Below are positions 9,041 through 17,662 of a stretch of DNA of 64,000 bases, in pieces. Numbering within the stretch: position 1 is the first letter of the stretch; each line of letters starts with the position of its first letter. Under the pieces are notes generated by a model that ran no database searches, was not told the origin of the DNA, and worked only from the letters and a program-made list of their open reading frames with translations. The stretch comes from Paraburkholderia sp. BL10I2N1 (GTDB lineage: Bacteria; Pseudomonadota; Gammaproteobacteria; Burkholderiales; Burkholderiaceae), in NCBI RefSeq assembly GCF_004361815.1, contig NZ_SNWA01000004.1, positions 310,001-374,000 on the forward strand, written 5' to 3'. Position numbers and translations under genes: made by a program.

Positions 9041-9084
9041 CGCCTCCGCCCCGGCCTGACCGTCAGGTTGTGGTGGCGGAGGCG
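9041..9084. other. Stem-loop between xylX and the dehydrogenase gene
   Basis: CGCCTCCGCC at 9041-9050 pairs with GGCGGAGGCG at 9075-9084. The intervening bases contain a further inverted repeat (CCTGAC with GTCAGG at 9055-9067). No T-run follows. It is the third such structure in the spacers of this gene group. Confidence 0.55.
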
Positions 9085-9113
9085 TTATTCCGTATCGACC
9101 GGAGAACCCGAAC

Positions 9114-10556
9114 ATGAGCCAGTTTGCAAACTACATCGACGGACAGTGGGTAGAAGGCGCAAGCGTGTCCCGCAACGTCAATCCGTCCAACCTCGACGAC
9201 GTCATCGGCGAGTTCGCGCAGGCCGACGCCGACCAGACGCAACGCGCGATCCGCGCCGCGCGCAACGCGTTCGCGCAATGGTCGTTGTCCACGCCTCAGC
9301 AGCGCTTCGACCTGCTCGATCATGCAGGCAGCGCGATCCTCGCGCGCAAGGCCGAACTGGGCAAGCTTCTCGCGCGCGAAGAAGGCAAGACGCTGCCCGA
9401 AGCGATCGGCGAGGTGGGCCGCGCGGGGCAGATCTTCAAGTTCTTTGCGGGCGAAGCGCTGCGCCTCGGCGGCGAAATCGTGCCGTCCGTGCGCCCGGGC
9501 ATGACCGTGGAAATGACGCGCGAGCCGGTTGGTGTGATCGGCCTCATCACGCCGTGGAATTTCCCCATCGCGATTCCGGCCTGGAAGATTGCGCCGGCGC
9601 TCGCCTACGGCAACACCGTGGTCATCAAGCCGGCCGACCTCGTGCCGGGCAGCACGTGGGAACTCGTCAAGATCATCGCCGAAGCCGGCGCGCCGGCGGG
9701 CGTCATCAATCTCGTGATGGGGCGTGGTTCCGTAGTGGGCGAAGCGCTGGTCTCGTCGCCGGAAGTCGATGCCGTGAGCTTCACCGGTTCCGTGGCGACC
9801 GGTCGTGCGATCGGCGCGAAATGTTTCGCGTCGGGCAAGAAGTTCCAGCTGGAGATGGGCGGCAAGAACCCGATGGTGGTGCTCGACGACGCCGACCTCG
9901 ACGTTGCGATCGAGGTGTGCATCAACGGTGCGTTCTACTCGACGGGCCAGCGTTGCACGGCGTCGAGCCGCTTGATCGTGACGGAAGGGATTTACGAGCG
10001 GTTCATCGACGGCATGAAGAAGCGCATGCAAGCGTTGAAGGTCGGCGATGCGCTCGCTGACGGGACCCAGATCGGCCCGGTCGTCGACGACAAGCAGCTC
10101 GAGCAGGACGAACGCTATCTCGCCGTCGCGCGGGAAGAGGGCGGCAGCGTGTTCGGCGGCGAGCTGGTCGAGCGCGCCACGCGCGGCTATTTCCTCGCGC
10201 CGGCGCTGGTCACCGACACGACCCCTGCCATGCGCATCAACCGCGAAGAAGTGTTCGGCCCGGTGGCGTCGGTCGTCAAGGTCAAGGACTATCACGAAGC
10301 GCTCGCGGTCGCCAACGACACCGAGTTCGGGCTCTCGGCAGGTATCTGCACGACGTCGCTCAAGTACGCGAGCCATTTCCGCCGACACGCGCAGGCCGGC
10401 ATGGTGATGGTGAACACGGCAACCGCCGGCGTCGATTATCACGTGCCGTTTGGTGGCCGCAAGGGTTCGAGCTACGGTCCGCGCGAGCAGGGCAGCTATG
10501 CGCGCGAGTTCTATACGGTGGTGAAGACCGCGTATGTGAGTCCGGGCGCGGTTTGA
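9114..10556 (+). CDS. xylA: Aldehyde dehydrogenase, alpha-ketoglutarate semialdehyde dehydrogenase
   Basis: A 480-residue NAD(P)-dependent aldehyde dehydrogenase. The general base Glu247 is in LEMGGKNP and the nucleophile Cys281 in GQRCTASS; the PWNFPIAIPAWK and FTGSVATG motifs are intact. It should oxidise alpha-ketoglutarate semialdehyde to alpha-ketoglutarate, the last Weimberg step, feeding pentose carbon directly into the TCA cycle. GGAGAA precedes the ATG. Succinate semialdehyde dehydrogenase is the nearest alternative in this superfamily; operon context favours the KGSA role. The symbol follows the Caulobacter pathway and should not be confused with xylose isomerase. Confidence 0.87.
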   Translation: MSQFANYIDGQWVEGASVSRNVNPSNLDDVIGEFAQADADQTQRAIRAARNAFAQWSLSTPQQRFDLLDHAGSAILARKAELGKLLAREEGKTLPEAIGEVGRAGQIFKFFAGEALRLGGEIVPSVRPGMTVEMTREPVGVIGLITPWNFPIAIPAWKIAPALAYGNTVVIKPADLVPGSTWELVKIIAEAGAPAGVINLVMGRGSVVGEALVSSPEVDAVSFTGSVATGRAIGAKCFASGKKFQLEMGGKNPMVVLDDADLDVAIEVCINGAFYSTGQRCTASSRLIVTEGIYERFIDGMKKRMQALKVGDALADGTQIGPVVDDKQLEQDERYLAVAREEGGSVFGGELVERATRGYFLAPALVTDTTPAMRINREEVFGPVASVVKVKDYHEALAVANDTEFGLSAGICTTSLKYASHFRRHAQAGMVMVNTATAGVDYHVPFGGRKGSSYGPREQGSYAREFYTVVKTAYVSPGAV

Positions 10557-10668
10557 TCGCGAGGCGTGGCTTTGTCCGGCCACGCGTTCGCCAGGGCAAC
10601 AAAAAACGCCCGGCCCCTGAAGGCCTGGCGAAGCCACCGGGAATCCGGGGCGGAGGGTTTGATGTAGA

Positions 10669-10709
10669 ACCGGCCCGCTATCGCGGCGAAAGCGCGATGA
10701 CGGGCCGGT
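10669..10709. terminator. Two-tier stem-loop downstream of the xyl operon
   Basis: ACCGGCCCG (10669-10677) pairs with CGGGCCGGT (10701-10709). An inner ATCGCG/CGCGAT stem is stacked inside with a GCGAAAG loop. A weaker GCGTGGC/GCCACGC hairpin lies nearer the stop at 10564-10585. No T-run follows either, so this may be a rho-independent-like end structure, a bidirectional barrier or a structured RNA. Confidence 0.45.
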
Positions 10710-10811
10710 GATCTCAAGCTGCCAGAGGCGGTGATCGTGTGCGCTGCGGCAAGCTACGACAAGCTACGGCCCAGCAAATATCAAACAACAGCGGCGGGCT
10801 GGCCTGAAGCC

Positions 10812-11081
10812 TTATTGCGCGACCGCGTGACCTTGCTGCGACGAACCGCTGGCCACTCCACCCGCTGCGCTGTTCTGCGCCGCTACGCGTGCTTCAGCGG
10901 CCTGGATGTTCGACGGGTATTCATTCGGGTTCGAACGGGCCGGGTTGTAGCCCGCCTTTTCGATCTGGACCAGTTGTTCACGGACTTGCGCGCGGGTCAG
11001 CGGCTGGTTCGACTGGGCGAACACGGCAACCGGAGCAGCGAGGGTAGCGGCGATAACGACGGCTTGAACGAGCGATTTCAT
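10812..11081 (-). CDS. DUF4148-family small secreted protein
   Basis: An 89-residue protein with a typical signal peptide (MKSLVQAVVIAATLAAPVAVFA, cleavage near residue 22). The mature part contains the DUF4148 pattern LTRAQVREQLVQIEKAGYNPA, then a low-complexity Ala/Gln/Ser tail. The ATG at 11081 has a strong GGAGG eight bases upstream. Such proteins occur as many paralogues in Burkholderia and relatives; their function is unknown. It is transcribed towards the xyl operon and probably shares the stem-loops at 10564-10709 as its end. Confidence 0.85.
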   Translation of the reverse strand: MKSLVQAVVIAATLAAPVAVFAQSNQPLTRAQVREQLVQIEKAGYNPARSNPNEYPSNIQAAEARVAAQNSAAGGVASGSSQQGHAVAQ

Positions 11082-11251
11082 GATGACTACCTCCAGGATT
11101 TGTCTTGTTTGAGCCGCAAACACTTTTGTTTGCGGCAGTGAGGACAGTCTAGGAGGGTGGCGACCTAGGGCAAATACCTAAGCCGGACGAGCCGGAACCA
11201 AACAGGTAGTACGATGCGTAGCCATATAGCCAGCCGATGCCGAAGTGAACC

Positions 11252-12766
11252 ATGAAGGCCGATCTGATTGAGCGTTACGCGGCGAATTTGCACGGCGTGC
11301 TGTCGTGCTTTGACCGAATCCTGATCACGGGCACGCTGCCTGGCGCGTGCTACGCAGCGGGCATGACGAGTTTTCTGAACGCCAACGGCATTCGCCTATT
11401 CGACTACGCCAGGTTCGCCGAACCGCTGCGCGAACGCATCCGTGTGCGCGCGCAAGAGGTCTGCGCTGCCGCCGGCATCGAGATTGAGCACGTCAACAAG
11501 AGCCACATCCGCAAGGAAGATCTGGTGGCACGCGTGCTGCAGGGGCGTGGCGATGCACCCGGGCTGGTGCACGTCATCTCGGCGATGGAGGCCTGCCCGA
11601 GCTACAAGCCGTGGCACGACAAGAGCAGCGGCAAGACCTACCTGCGCCCCGAGACGGGCAAGTGTCTGCACTACTACTTCTACTTCATCGATGACGAACT
11701 CGGGCTGTGCTACCTCAGGGTCCCGACCTGGGCACCGTTCGGCTTGCAGTTCTACTGCAATGGCCACGGCGCCGTGGCCCGTGCGCTCAAGCGCGAGGGC
11801 ATCGGGTTCGTGCAGGCCGACAACGCCTTTTTGCGCATTGCCGATATGGACCGTGCACAGGCCATCGCCGACGCGCTGAGCCCCGATATGCTGCATGAGC
11901 GACTGGACCGCTACGCGCAGTGGCTGTGCCCGGTGCTCGACGTGTTCGGCCAGACCTACCACTGGAGCCTGCGGCAGGCCGAGTATTCCACTGACCTGAT
12001 GTTCCGCAGCCAACAGACGCTGGTGCCGCTGTACGACGTGCTGTCGCGTCAGGCGGTGCTGGCCGCGCACGCCGGGAAAGTAGCCGGCTTCCTGGGCAAG
12101 AAGGTCACGCCGCAATTGGCGCAGGAGATCGGCTCGCGGCTGTCCACCCGCATCGAGGGACGCTGCATCAAGCACCATATGGGCGTTGCCAGCGTCAAGG
12201 TTTACGACAAGTTCTCCCATGTGTTGCGGATAGAAACCACCATCAACGACGTGAGCTTCTTCAAACACCACCGCAAGGTGGAACACAGGAATGGCCAAAG
12301 CACCTACGAACTCGCAGCGTTGAGGAAAACCATCTACAGCCTGTTCGACCTGCGCGAGATCATGCTGGGCTGCAACCAGCGCTACCTCGCGTTTTTGTCG
12401 AGTCTGGATGACCCCAGCGCAGGTGAGCGCGACCTTCAACGTTTGAGCCAGTCCCGCGTGGGCAGTAATGAGCGCAGGGTCAAAGGACTCAACTTCTTCA
12501 ACGGCGGCGAGCAAGCACTGCTGCGTGCCTTGCAGCGCGGCGAGTTCAACGTGCATGGCCTGCGCCGTGCCGATCTGGCCAGGCATGTGGACATGAGCGC
12601 CCCGGTGCTGTCCCGACAGCTCTCGCGACTGCGCACACTCGGCTTGATCAAGAAGGTGGCCCATACCTACCGCTACTACCTCACGCGTCTGGGCCGCGCC
12701 GCCATCGCTGCTGCCTGTTCTCTCACCCGTTTCAACATCGTTCCAATTCTGGCCGCAGCACACTGA
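11252..12766 (+). CDS. Uncharacterised 504-aa protein with C-terminal winged helix, possibly mobile-element encoded
   Basis: A 504-residue protein opening MKADLIERYAANLHGVLSCFDR. The first ~400 residues match no domain I can name. The last ~70 (GLRRADLARHVDMSAPVLSRQL onward) look like a MarR/ArsR winged helix, and similar proteins are often labelled MarR-family regulators on that basis alone. The size, catalytic-looking conserved blocks (FYFIDDELGLCYLRVPTWAPF) and isolation between unrelated genes suggest an enzyme or transposase-like protein instead. No inverted repeats or target duplication are obvious around it. An intrinsic terminator follows at once. The ribosome-binding site is weak. 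Confidence 0.6.
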   Translation: MKADLIERYAANLHGVLSCFDRILITGTLPGACYAAGMTSFLNANGIRLFDYARFAEPLRERIRVRAQEVCAAAGIEIEHVNKSHIRKEDLVARVLQGRGDAPGLVHVISAMEACPSYKPWHDKSSGKTYLRPETGKCLHYYFYFIDDELGLCYLRVPTWAPFGLQFYCNGHGAVARALKREGIGFVQADNAFLRIADMDRAQAIADALSPDMLHERLDRYAQWLCPVLDVFGQTYHWSLRQAEYSTDLMFRSQQTLVPLYDVLSRQAVLAAHAGKVAGFLGKKVTPQLAQEIGSRLSTRIEGRCIKHHMGVASVKVYDKFSHVLRIETTINDVSFFKHHRKVEHRNGQSTYELAALRKTIYSLFDLREIMLGCNQRYLAFLSSLDDPSAGERDLQRLSQSRVGSNERRVKGLNFFNGGEQALLRALQRGEFNVHGLRRADLARHVDMSAPVLSRQLSRLRTLGLIKKVAHTYRYYLTRLGRAAIAAACSLTRFNIVPILAAAH

Positions 12767-12798
12767 AGTCTTCTCACAAATCGCGAAGACTTAACTTT
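12766..12798 (+). terminator. Intrinsic terminator after the 504-aa gene
   Basis: AAGTCTTC at 12766-12773 pairs with GAAGACTT at 12785-12792, followed by AAC and a run of Ts. It overlaps the stop codon, giving a compact self-contained transcription unit. Confidence 0.65.
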
Positions 12799-12960
12799 TT
12801 AGTTACTAATTTCCAAACTCTCTGTTCCGAAAAGTAAAACAATGGGGACAGGACGACGCGATGCCGTTGTGGCGCCGCTGGCTGATCGGCTGACGGTTGT
12901 CCGCCGCACCGGGACAGATAGCCCAAGCGGGCCGACGGCGTCGCGGCGGCAACACCCGCA

Positions 12961-14289
12961 TCACGCGTGGTCGACGCGCGCGTCCCGTTCCGTGAACAGC
13001 ACGACCGCCACGAAGCTCACGACGCACGCCGGCGCCACATACCAGGCGGCCGACATCGGATTGCCGGTCCATTTGACCAGCCCTGTGACGATGAACTGCG
13101 CGGTGCCGCCGAACAGGGCAACGTTCAGCGCATGGGAGATCGCGATACCGCTCGCGCGCACGCGCGCGGGAAGCGCTTCGAGCACGAGCAGCGTGACGGT
13201 GCCGGCACCGAGCGCGATCGCGGCGCTGACGAGCCCGACGCCAGCCAGAATGGGCAGCGGGCCCGTCGCGCGGGTGATCAGCAGAAACGCGGGATACACC
13301 AGCAGCGCGGTGCATCCCGAGCTGAACAGCACCAGCGGCTTGCGGCGCGGCAAGCGATCGACGAGACGGCCGGCCAGCGGCGGAATTATCACCAGCAGCA
13401 GCGCGGACGAGGTGGACGCGAGGAACCCGGTGAGCGCGGGCATGTGCATCACGCGAGTCACGTAGCTCGGCATGTAGTAGACGACCGCGTAGACGGGGAT
13501 GGTTTGCCCCATCATCATCAGCATGGCCAGCAGAATCGTCTTGCCATGTTCGCGCCACAGCTCGGCGCGCGGCGCGCCGTTATTCATGCGGTTCGCGGCG
13601 TTCGGGATGGCCGAGGCGGAATCCGGACTGTCGAGCAGCCGGCGCCGAACATAGAGTCCGACCGGCGCGATCAGCAGACCCATCACGAACGGAATCCGCC
13701 AGCCCCACGACGCAAGCGCGTGCGGCGGCATCGTGCCGCTGAGCAGCAGGCCGAGCGATGCGCCGAGCAACGCCGCCGCGCCCTGGCTCGCGGGCTGCCA
13801 GCTGACCCGGAAGCCGCGGCTCGATGCGGACCCCGCCTCCGTGACGAAGGTCGCGGCCACGCCGATGTCGCCGCCGAGCGCGAAGCCTTGCAGCGAGCGG
13901 CCAGCGATGACGACCAGCGGCGCGGCGATGCCGATCGTGGCAAACGATGGAGACAGGCCCACCGCGGCAGTTCCCAGCGCCATCATCCAGGTGGTGCGCG
14001 TCATCGCGGCGCGGCGTCCGACGCGGTCCGCGTAGGCGCCGATCATCACCGCGCCCAGCGGGCGCATCAGGAAGCCGACGCCGAACGTGGCGACCGCCAG
14101 CAGTAACGACGTCATCGGGTTGGTCGCCGGGAAGAAATGATCGCCGATCATCACCGCGAAAAAGCCAAACACGGTGAAGTCGAACATTTCGAGCGCAGTG
14201 ACGAGCGACGTGGCGACGATGATTCTGACGATGTCGCCGCGAGTTTGCTCGCTTGCGGCTGACTGGGTGTCGAGCGCGTGCGGGGTCAT
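12961..14289 (-). CDS. MFS transporter, metabolite:H+ symporter (MHS) family
   Basis: A 442-residue inner-membrane protein with about 12 hydrophobic segments and MHS landmarks: the N-terminal block with [29 protein letters not shown] in the first loop, and GRLVDRLPRRKP in the middle loop. It would import a carboxylate, sugar acid or compatible solute with protons; the substrate cannot be read. The start at 14289 is chosen for its AAGGAA ribosome-binding site; the upstream in-frame extension is not hydrophobic and lacks one. It is a lone gene with no obvious partner. Confidence 0.85.
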   Translation of the reverse strand: MTPHALDTQSAASEQTRGDIVRIIVATSLVTALEMFDFTVFGFFAVMIGDHFFPATNPMTSLLLAVATFGVGFLMRPLGAVMIGAYADRVGRRAAMTRTTWMMALGTAAVGLSPSFATIGIAAPLVVIAGRSLQGFALGGDIGVAATFVTEAGSASSRGFRVSWQPASQGAAALLGASLGLLLSGTMPPHALASWGWRIPFVMGLLIAPVGLYVRRRLLDSPDSASAIPNAANRMNNGAPRAELWREHGKTILLAMLMMMGQTIPVYAVVYYMPSYVTRVMHMPALTGFLASTSSALLLVIIPPLAGRLVDRLPRRKPLVLFSSGCTALLVYPAFLLITRATGPLPILAGVGLVSAAIALGAGTVTLLVLEALPARVRASGIAISHALNVALFGGTAQFIVTGLVKWTGNPMSAAWYVAPACVVSFVAVVLFTERDARVDHA

Positions 14290-14551
14290 GCGGAGGCGGG
14301 TTCCTTTTGAGGGATTGTTACGGACGTTAGTCAAAGAGCGCCGACGCGGATCGGCACGGATCGACACGGCCATGACGGCCGGGCACGGCGATGTTCAGGT
14401 CGCGAATTGTCGCATGTCCTACCGGCGCAGGCGTTGCGCGGCGCCGATCGGCTGGCATTCTTCGCAGCAGGCACGTGAGCCACTGACGAGCCAGATGACT
14501 GCTAGTATTGGCCGATACCGCAAGCCGGTATCGATGCCAAGGGGGAGTCCG

Positions 14552-15265
14552 ATGCGAAACACTGGCAAAGCTTTCCATGCGGCCGTCACGTTCGCGGCTT
14601 GCGCGGCGCTCACGTTGGTTACGTTAATCGCGATGGGTTTGGCCAGTCATCCGGCGAGCGCAGCCGCCGCGTCTGAGCCGTTCGTCTGGCCCGCGTCGCT
14701 TGCGCCGATGGGTGACGGCTATCCGAAGGCGGGCGACGCATGCCGCCGGCTCGGCGAGTGGGCTGCGACCGTCAACTATCTCGACCATATGGCGGTGCTG
14801 GTCGGTTGTCCGGGTGATAGCGACAGCGCCAGCGTGCGCGCGATACTTCGCGACCCGCACGCACGCGTGGTCGGCGCGGCAGACGGCGTCACGCTGATTT
14901 CGATTCCAACGGAGGGAAAGTGCGGAACAGGCGTGAGCGGGACGATGAATAGTACGCTGCCGGCCCACAACGGCAAGCACGCGAAGTCACCCGGCACGGC
15001 TTTCAGCGCGACCGGGACGCTGCCCTGTGCGCGCCGTGTGGGACAGCCGACGCATCTGTGCCGATTCGGTGTCGTGCGTGCCACAGCGACCACACCGCGA
15101 TCGTCACCGTCTACTGGCCTCATGGCGGTGCTCGCACGATCTTCTTCGGCGCGGACGGCACCGTGACCGGCGTGGGGACAAGCGCCACGGATTGGCCGAT
15201 GCCCGGCAGGGCGACCGTCAGAAAGAGGGCTGACGTTAATGTCATTGCCGATGCCATTCTCGTTG
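14552..15265 (+). pseudogene. Secreted protein of unknown function, frameshifted and IS-truncated
   Basis: The frame starts at ATG 14552 (GGGGGAG upstream) with a signal peptide or N-terminal membrane anchor (about residues 8-35). The mature part contains Cys-rich blocks and TGTLPCARRVGQPTHLCRFGVV. Near 15080-15090 the reading moves to the -1 frame, where the conserved-looking continuation HTAIVTVYWPHGGARTIFF follows; this fits a one-base deletion. The second frame then runs straight into the left end of the IS5-family copy at 15266 without a stop. It is therefore broken twice. I recognise the C-terminal pattern as a recurring proteobacterial exported-protein type but know no function. Confidence 0.65.
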
Positions 15266-16438
15266 AACTGGTTGCGGGTTTCCGTCCATTGCGAACGGAA
15301 GAACTACGGTGACCGTTGGTGATCGTGCGAAGCCAGGCACATCGTTGTGAAAAGCGACAGGTATCTCGATATCGAAGTGTGAATTATAATCAGGAATGCG
15401 AATGCAACAGGCGTGGGCAATCATGGCGCGTAGCGCCGTCAGTGAAGTGCGGGCCCCGCGCTGATTCAGCAGTAGTGGCGCAGGTTGATCATCGTATAGG
15501 CAAGCGCCTTGAACGCGTAGTGAACGTCACTGATGCGCTCAAAGCGCAGCAGCAGACGGCGGAACTTGTCCTCCCAGGCGAAGACCCGCTCAATGGTCCT
15601 GAAGCGCTCCTCGAAGATGGCCGGATCATAGCGCTGCTTGCGGCCCCGTTTCGGCGTTTTGCGTCCGCGCGGATTCTCGGGGATGTTCGGGGTCATGCCG
15701 CGATTGAAGATCGCCTTGCGGTTGGCCCTGCAGTCGTAGACGCCATCCAGGCTGACGATTGAACCGTGCTGGTCCGCGCCAATGGCGCGGGCCATGGCGG
15801 TGAGGCTGGGCAGCGCGTCGCGCAACAGCGGTGATTCGTTGTGGTTGCCGGGAGCGCTGATGAATGGAGCAATGACGTTGCAGTTGCGATCGCACAAGGC
15901 CACCACCTTGTCGCCCTTCATATGCTTGTGCCCGCTATATCCGAGATTGTCGCCGCCTTTCTTCGCCGCCGTCGTGGTGCCGTCGCCGTGGATGACCGAA
16001 AGGTCAAGCAGCTGGTCCTGGTGAAGTTGCTGCACCGAGCCAGAAAAGATGGCATCGATGCAACCATCGGCCTGCCAGCGACGAAACGTTCGGTAGATGC
16101 GCGTATAGTGGATTTCAGGGTGACCTTCTGCATTCCTGTCGATCGGCAGCATCTTCCATTGACAACCCATGTACAGTGCCTGCAGGATGTAGTTGAAGAT
16201 CTTGTGCAAGGCCAGCGTGGGGGGAGGTCCGCGACGGCCCAGGCTCAGATGCGGCCAGACAAATTGCTCGAACTGCTCCAGGCGCAATCTTGTTGGAATC
16301 TCTTGCCAGCATCGGCTTCGGGTCATTCGCTGCGTCCAGAAATCTGAACTTTAGCCGATCTGGCTACTCCGACCTGAAATCCAGTCCTGGCGTGGCTTGC
16401 AGACAATCTCCACGGCACTCGAAAACCCGCAACCAGTT
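15266..16438 (-). mobile_element. IS5-family insertion sequence, left copy
   Basis: An 1173-bp element with terminal inverted repeats AACTGGTTGCGGGTTTYCG at both ends. It is nearly identical to the inverted right copy. It interrupts the frameshifted exported-protein gene on its left and a quinone oxidoreductase gene on its right. No flanking direct repeat is evident. Confidence 0.85.
15466..16326 (-). CDS. IS5-family transposase (left copy)
   Basis: A 286-residue DDE transposase. The N-terminal region (LEQFEQFVWPHLSLGRRGPP, then LQALYMGCQWKMLP) is typical of IS5-family insertion elements. Acidic catalytic candidates are the Asp in HGDGTTTAA, the Asp in SLDGVYDC and the Glu in RTIERVFAWEDKFRRL. 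The protein differs from the right-hand copy at two visible positions (Arg for Gly in IDxNAEG and Lys for Asn in HKHMxGD). It is full length and may still be active. Confidence 0.88.
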   Translation of the reverse strand: MTRSRCWQEIPTRLRLEQFEQFVWPHLSLGRRGPPPTLALHKIFNYILQALYMGCQWKMLPIDRNAEGHPEIHYTRIYRTFRRWQADGCIDAIFSGSVQQLHQDQLLDLSVIHGDGTTTAAKKGGDNLGYSGHKHMKGDKVVALCDRNCNVIAPFISAPGNHNESPLLRDALPSLTAMARAIGADQHGSIVSLDGVYDCRANRKAIFNRGMTPNIPENPRGRKTPKRGRKQRYDPAIFEERFRTIERVFAWEDKFRRLLLRFERISDVHYAFKALAYTMINLRHYC

Positions 16439-16683
16439 GGATGTTGACAAAACGGCTGACGCACATGGGCTCGACATTGCGCTCGCGTACGTCTGCGGAC
16501 AAGGCGACCATCATCAACGAACTGGAGCGGCAAGTCTGGCCGCTCATCGAGAGCGGCAGAATCAAGCCGGTCGTCTATAAGACCTTTGCGCTTACCGATG
16601 CTCGCGGCGCGCATGAGCTGATCGATTCCGGCACGCACTTTGGAAAGATAGTCCTCACGACAGGTGCCGATCCCATTGGCTGA
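16439..16683 (+). pseudogene. C-terminal fragment of quinone oxidoreductase
   Basis: Immediately after the IS end the sequence encodes MLTKRLTHMGSTLRSRT, then a VWPLIESGRIKPVVYKTF block and a HFGKIVLTTG ending. This is the C-terminus of the PIG3/QorA-type NAD(P)H:quinone oxidoreductases (medium-chain dehydrogenase superfamily). The N-terminal ~250 residues, with the nucleotide-binding fold, are absent from the window, so the gene was cut by the IS and its other part lost or moved. Confidence 0.7.
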
Positions 16684-16978
16684 AGCCTCAATGACCGGCG
16701 AAGCGGAAGTGCCACGCCCTTTGCCGGTCTAGCGATGGACGCTATCAAGGAGTTAGCTCTAAAGGCCGCGACTGTTCCGCGCTGTTCGACCATCTGCCGA
16801 AGTCGCTTCGAAAGCGGACGGAGAAGAATCGTGCCTGCATGACTGAGACGGGTCGACTTCTGCCTGCCAGATCGGGCGTCATTTTGCCTCATCGGTACGT
16901 ACCCTCGAGAGGCCGGGCCCGGCCAACTGGCGACGATCGCCTCTCGCTAACGTGCTTTATTTTCCGTTTTCTGAAGCA

Positions 16979-17197
16979 CCCCCAATAACGGCCAATCAGC
17001 CGTTCTCGGGCTGGAATGATGTCTTCCCTGACCCCGGCATGACGGTGGCCGCCATCGACCGGCTGGTCCATCACTCGACGATCTTCGAATTGAACGTTGA
17101 AAGCTATCGGCGCCGCAACGCCAGCGACAAACAGAAGGAGCGACGCCGTCAATTACCCGCCGACAACGCAAACGGAGCGACACCCATGCCTAACTAA
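16979..17197 (+). pseudogene. Remnant of IS21-family IstB ATPase (C-terminus)
   Basis: The reading ITANQPFSGWNDVFPD, then MTVAAIDRLVHH and VESYRRR, is the C-terminal part of IS21-type IstB helper ATPases. The Walker motifs and everything N-terminal are missing. It is a decayed IS21-family fragment. Confidence 0.7.
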
Positions 17198-17261
17198 CAG
17201 CGACAAACATTTCGACCGACCGGCCAAGATGTTTGTCGGCAAACCGGACTTTCTGCTTGAC

Positions 17262-17530
17262 GCTGTCCACTGGAGGAATTCATCGGCTATCTCGAGAACA
17301 ACCAGCGCTCTATCGTGAACTACGGGGACCGCTACCGTCATGGCGAGCCGATCACGTCGAGCTTCGTCGAATCGGCGGTCAACCAGGTGGTCAGCAAGCG
17401 CTTTGTGAAACGGCAGCAGATGGCGTGGCGACCAACTCATGTCAAGGCCTTCTGCAGGTGAGGACGGCCATCCTGAATGAGCAGTTGCGATCTTGCTTCG
17501 AGCGATGGTACCCGGCGCTCGCGGACAACC
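17262..17530 (+). pseudogene. Remnant of ISKra4-family transposase (C-terminus, frameshifted)
   Basis: One frame gives FIGYLENNQRSIVNYGDRYR, then SAVNQVVSKRFVKRQQM; after about 17445 another frame gives LLQVRTAILNEQLRSCFERW. Joined, they match the conserved C-terminal end of ISKra4-family transposases. The fragment is frameshifted and lacks its N-terminal two thirds. It ends where the integrase remnant on the opposite strand begins. Confidence 0.7.
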
Positions 17531-17662
17531 CAGTCGGTAGTCAAATTTCCATACCTTCGAACCCGAGACCGACACCCGCAGATACATGGAGTCGCGGTCA
17601 CGGATCTTATAGGGCTTGTCTTGCGGTTTGGCGTTCAGCAGTAGCGGGTAGGTCAGCTTCAT
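17530..17662 (-). pseudogene. N-terminal fragment of a P4-type (DUF4102) tyrosine integrase
   Basis: From ATG 17662 (AGGAGGA upstream) the minus strand encodes MKLTYPLLLNAKPQDKPYK, then GSKVWKFDYRL, the N-terminal arm-binding domain of phage P4-like island integrases. It stops at the junction with the ISKra4 remnant, so the catalytic domain is gone. Two direct GCGGGT repeats about 12 bases apart lie just upstream, as often seen before such integrase genes. A former genomic-island end probably lay here, beside the desaturase gene. Confidence 0.65.

Noticed and set aside
9063..10637. Long antisense frame over the aldehyde dehydrogenase
   Set aside because: Same reason; the plus-strand frame has complete catalytic motifs.
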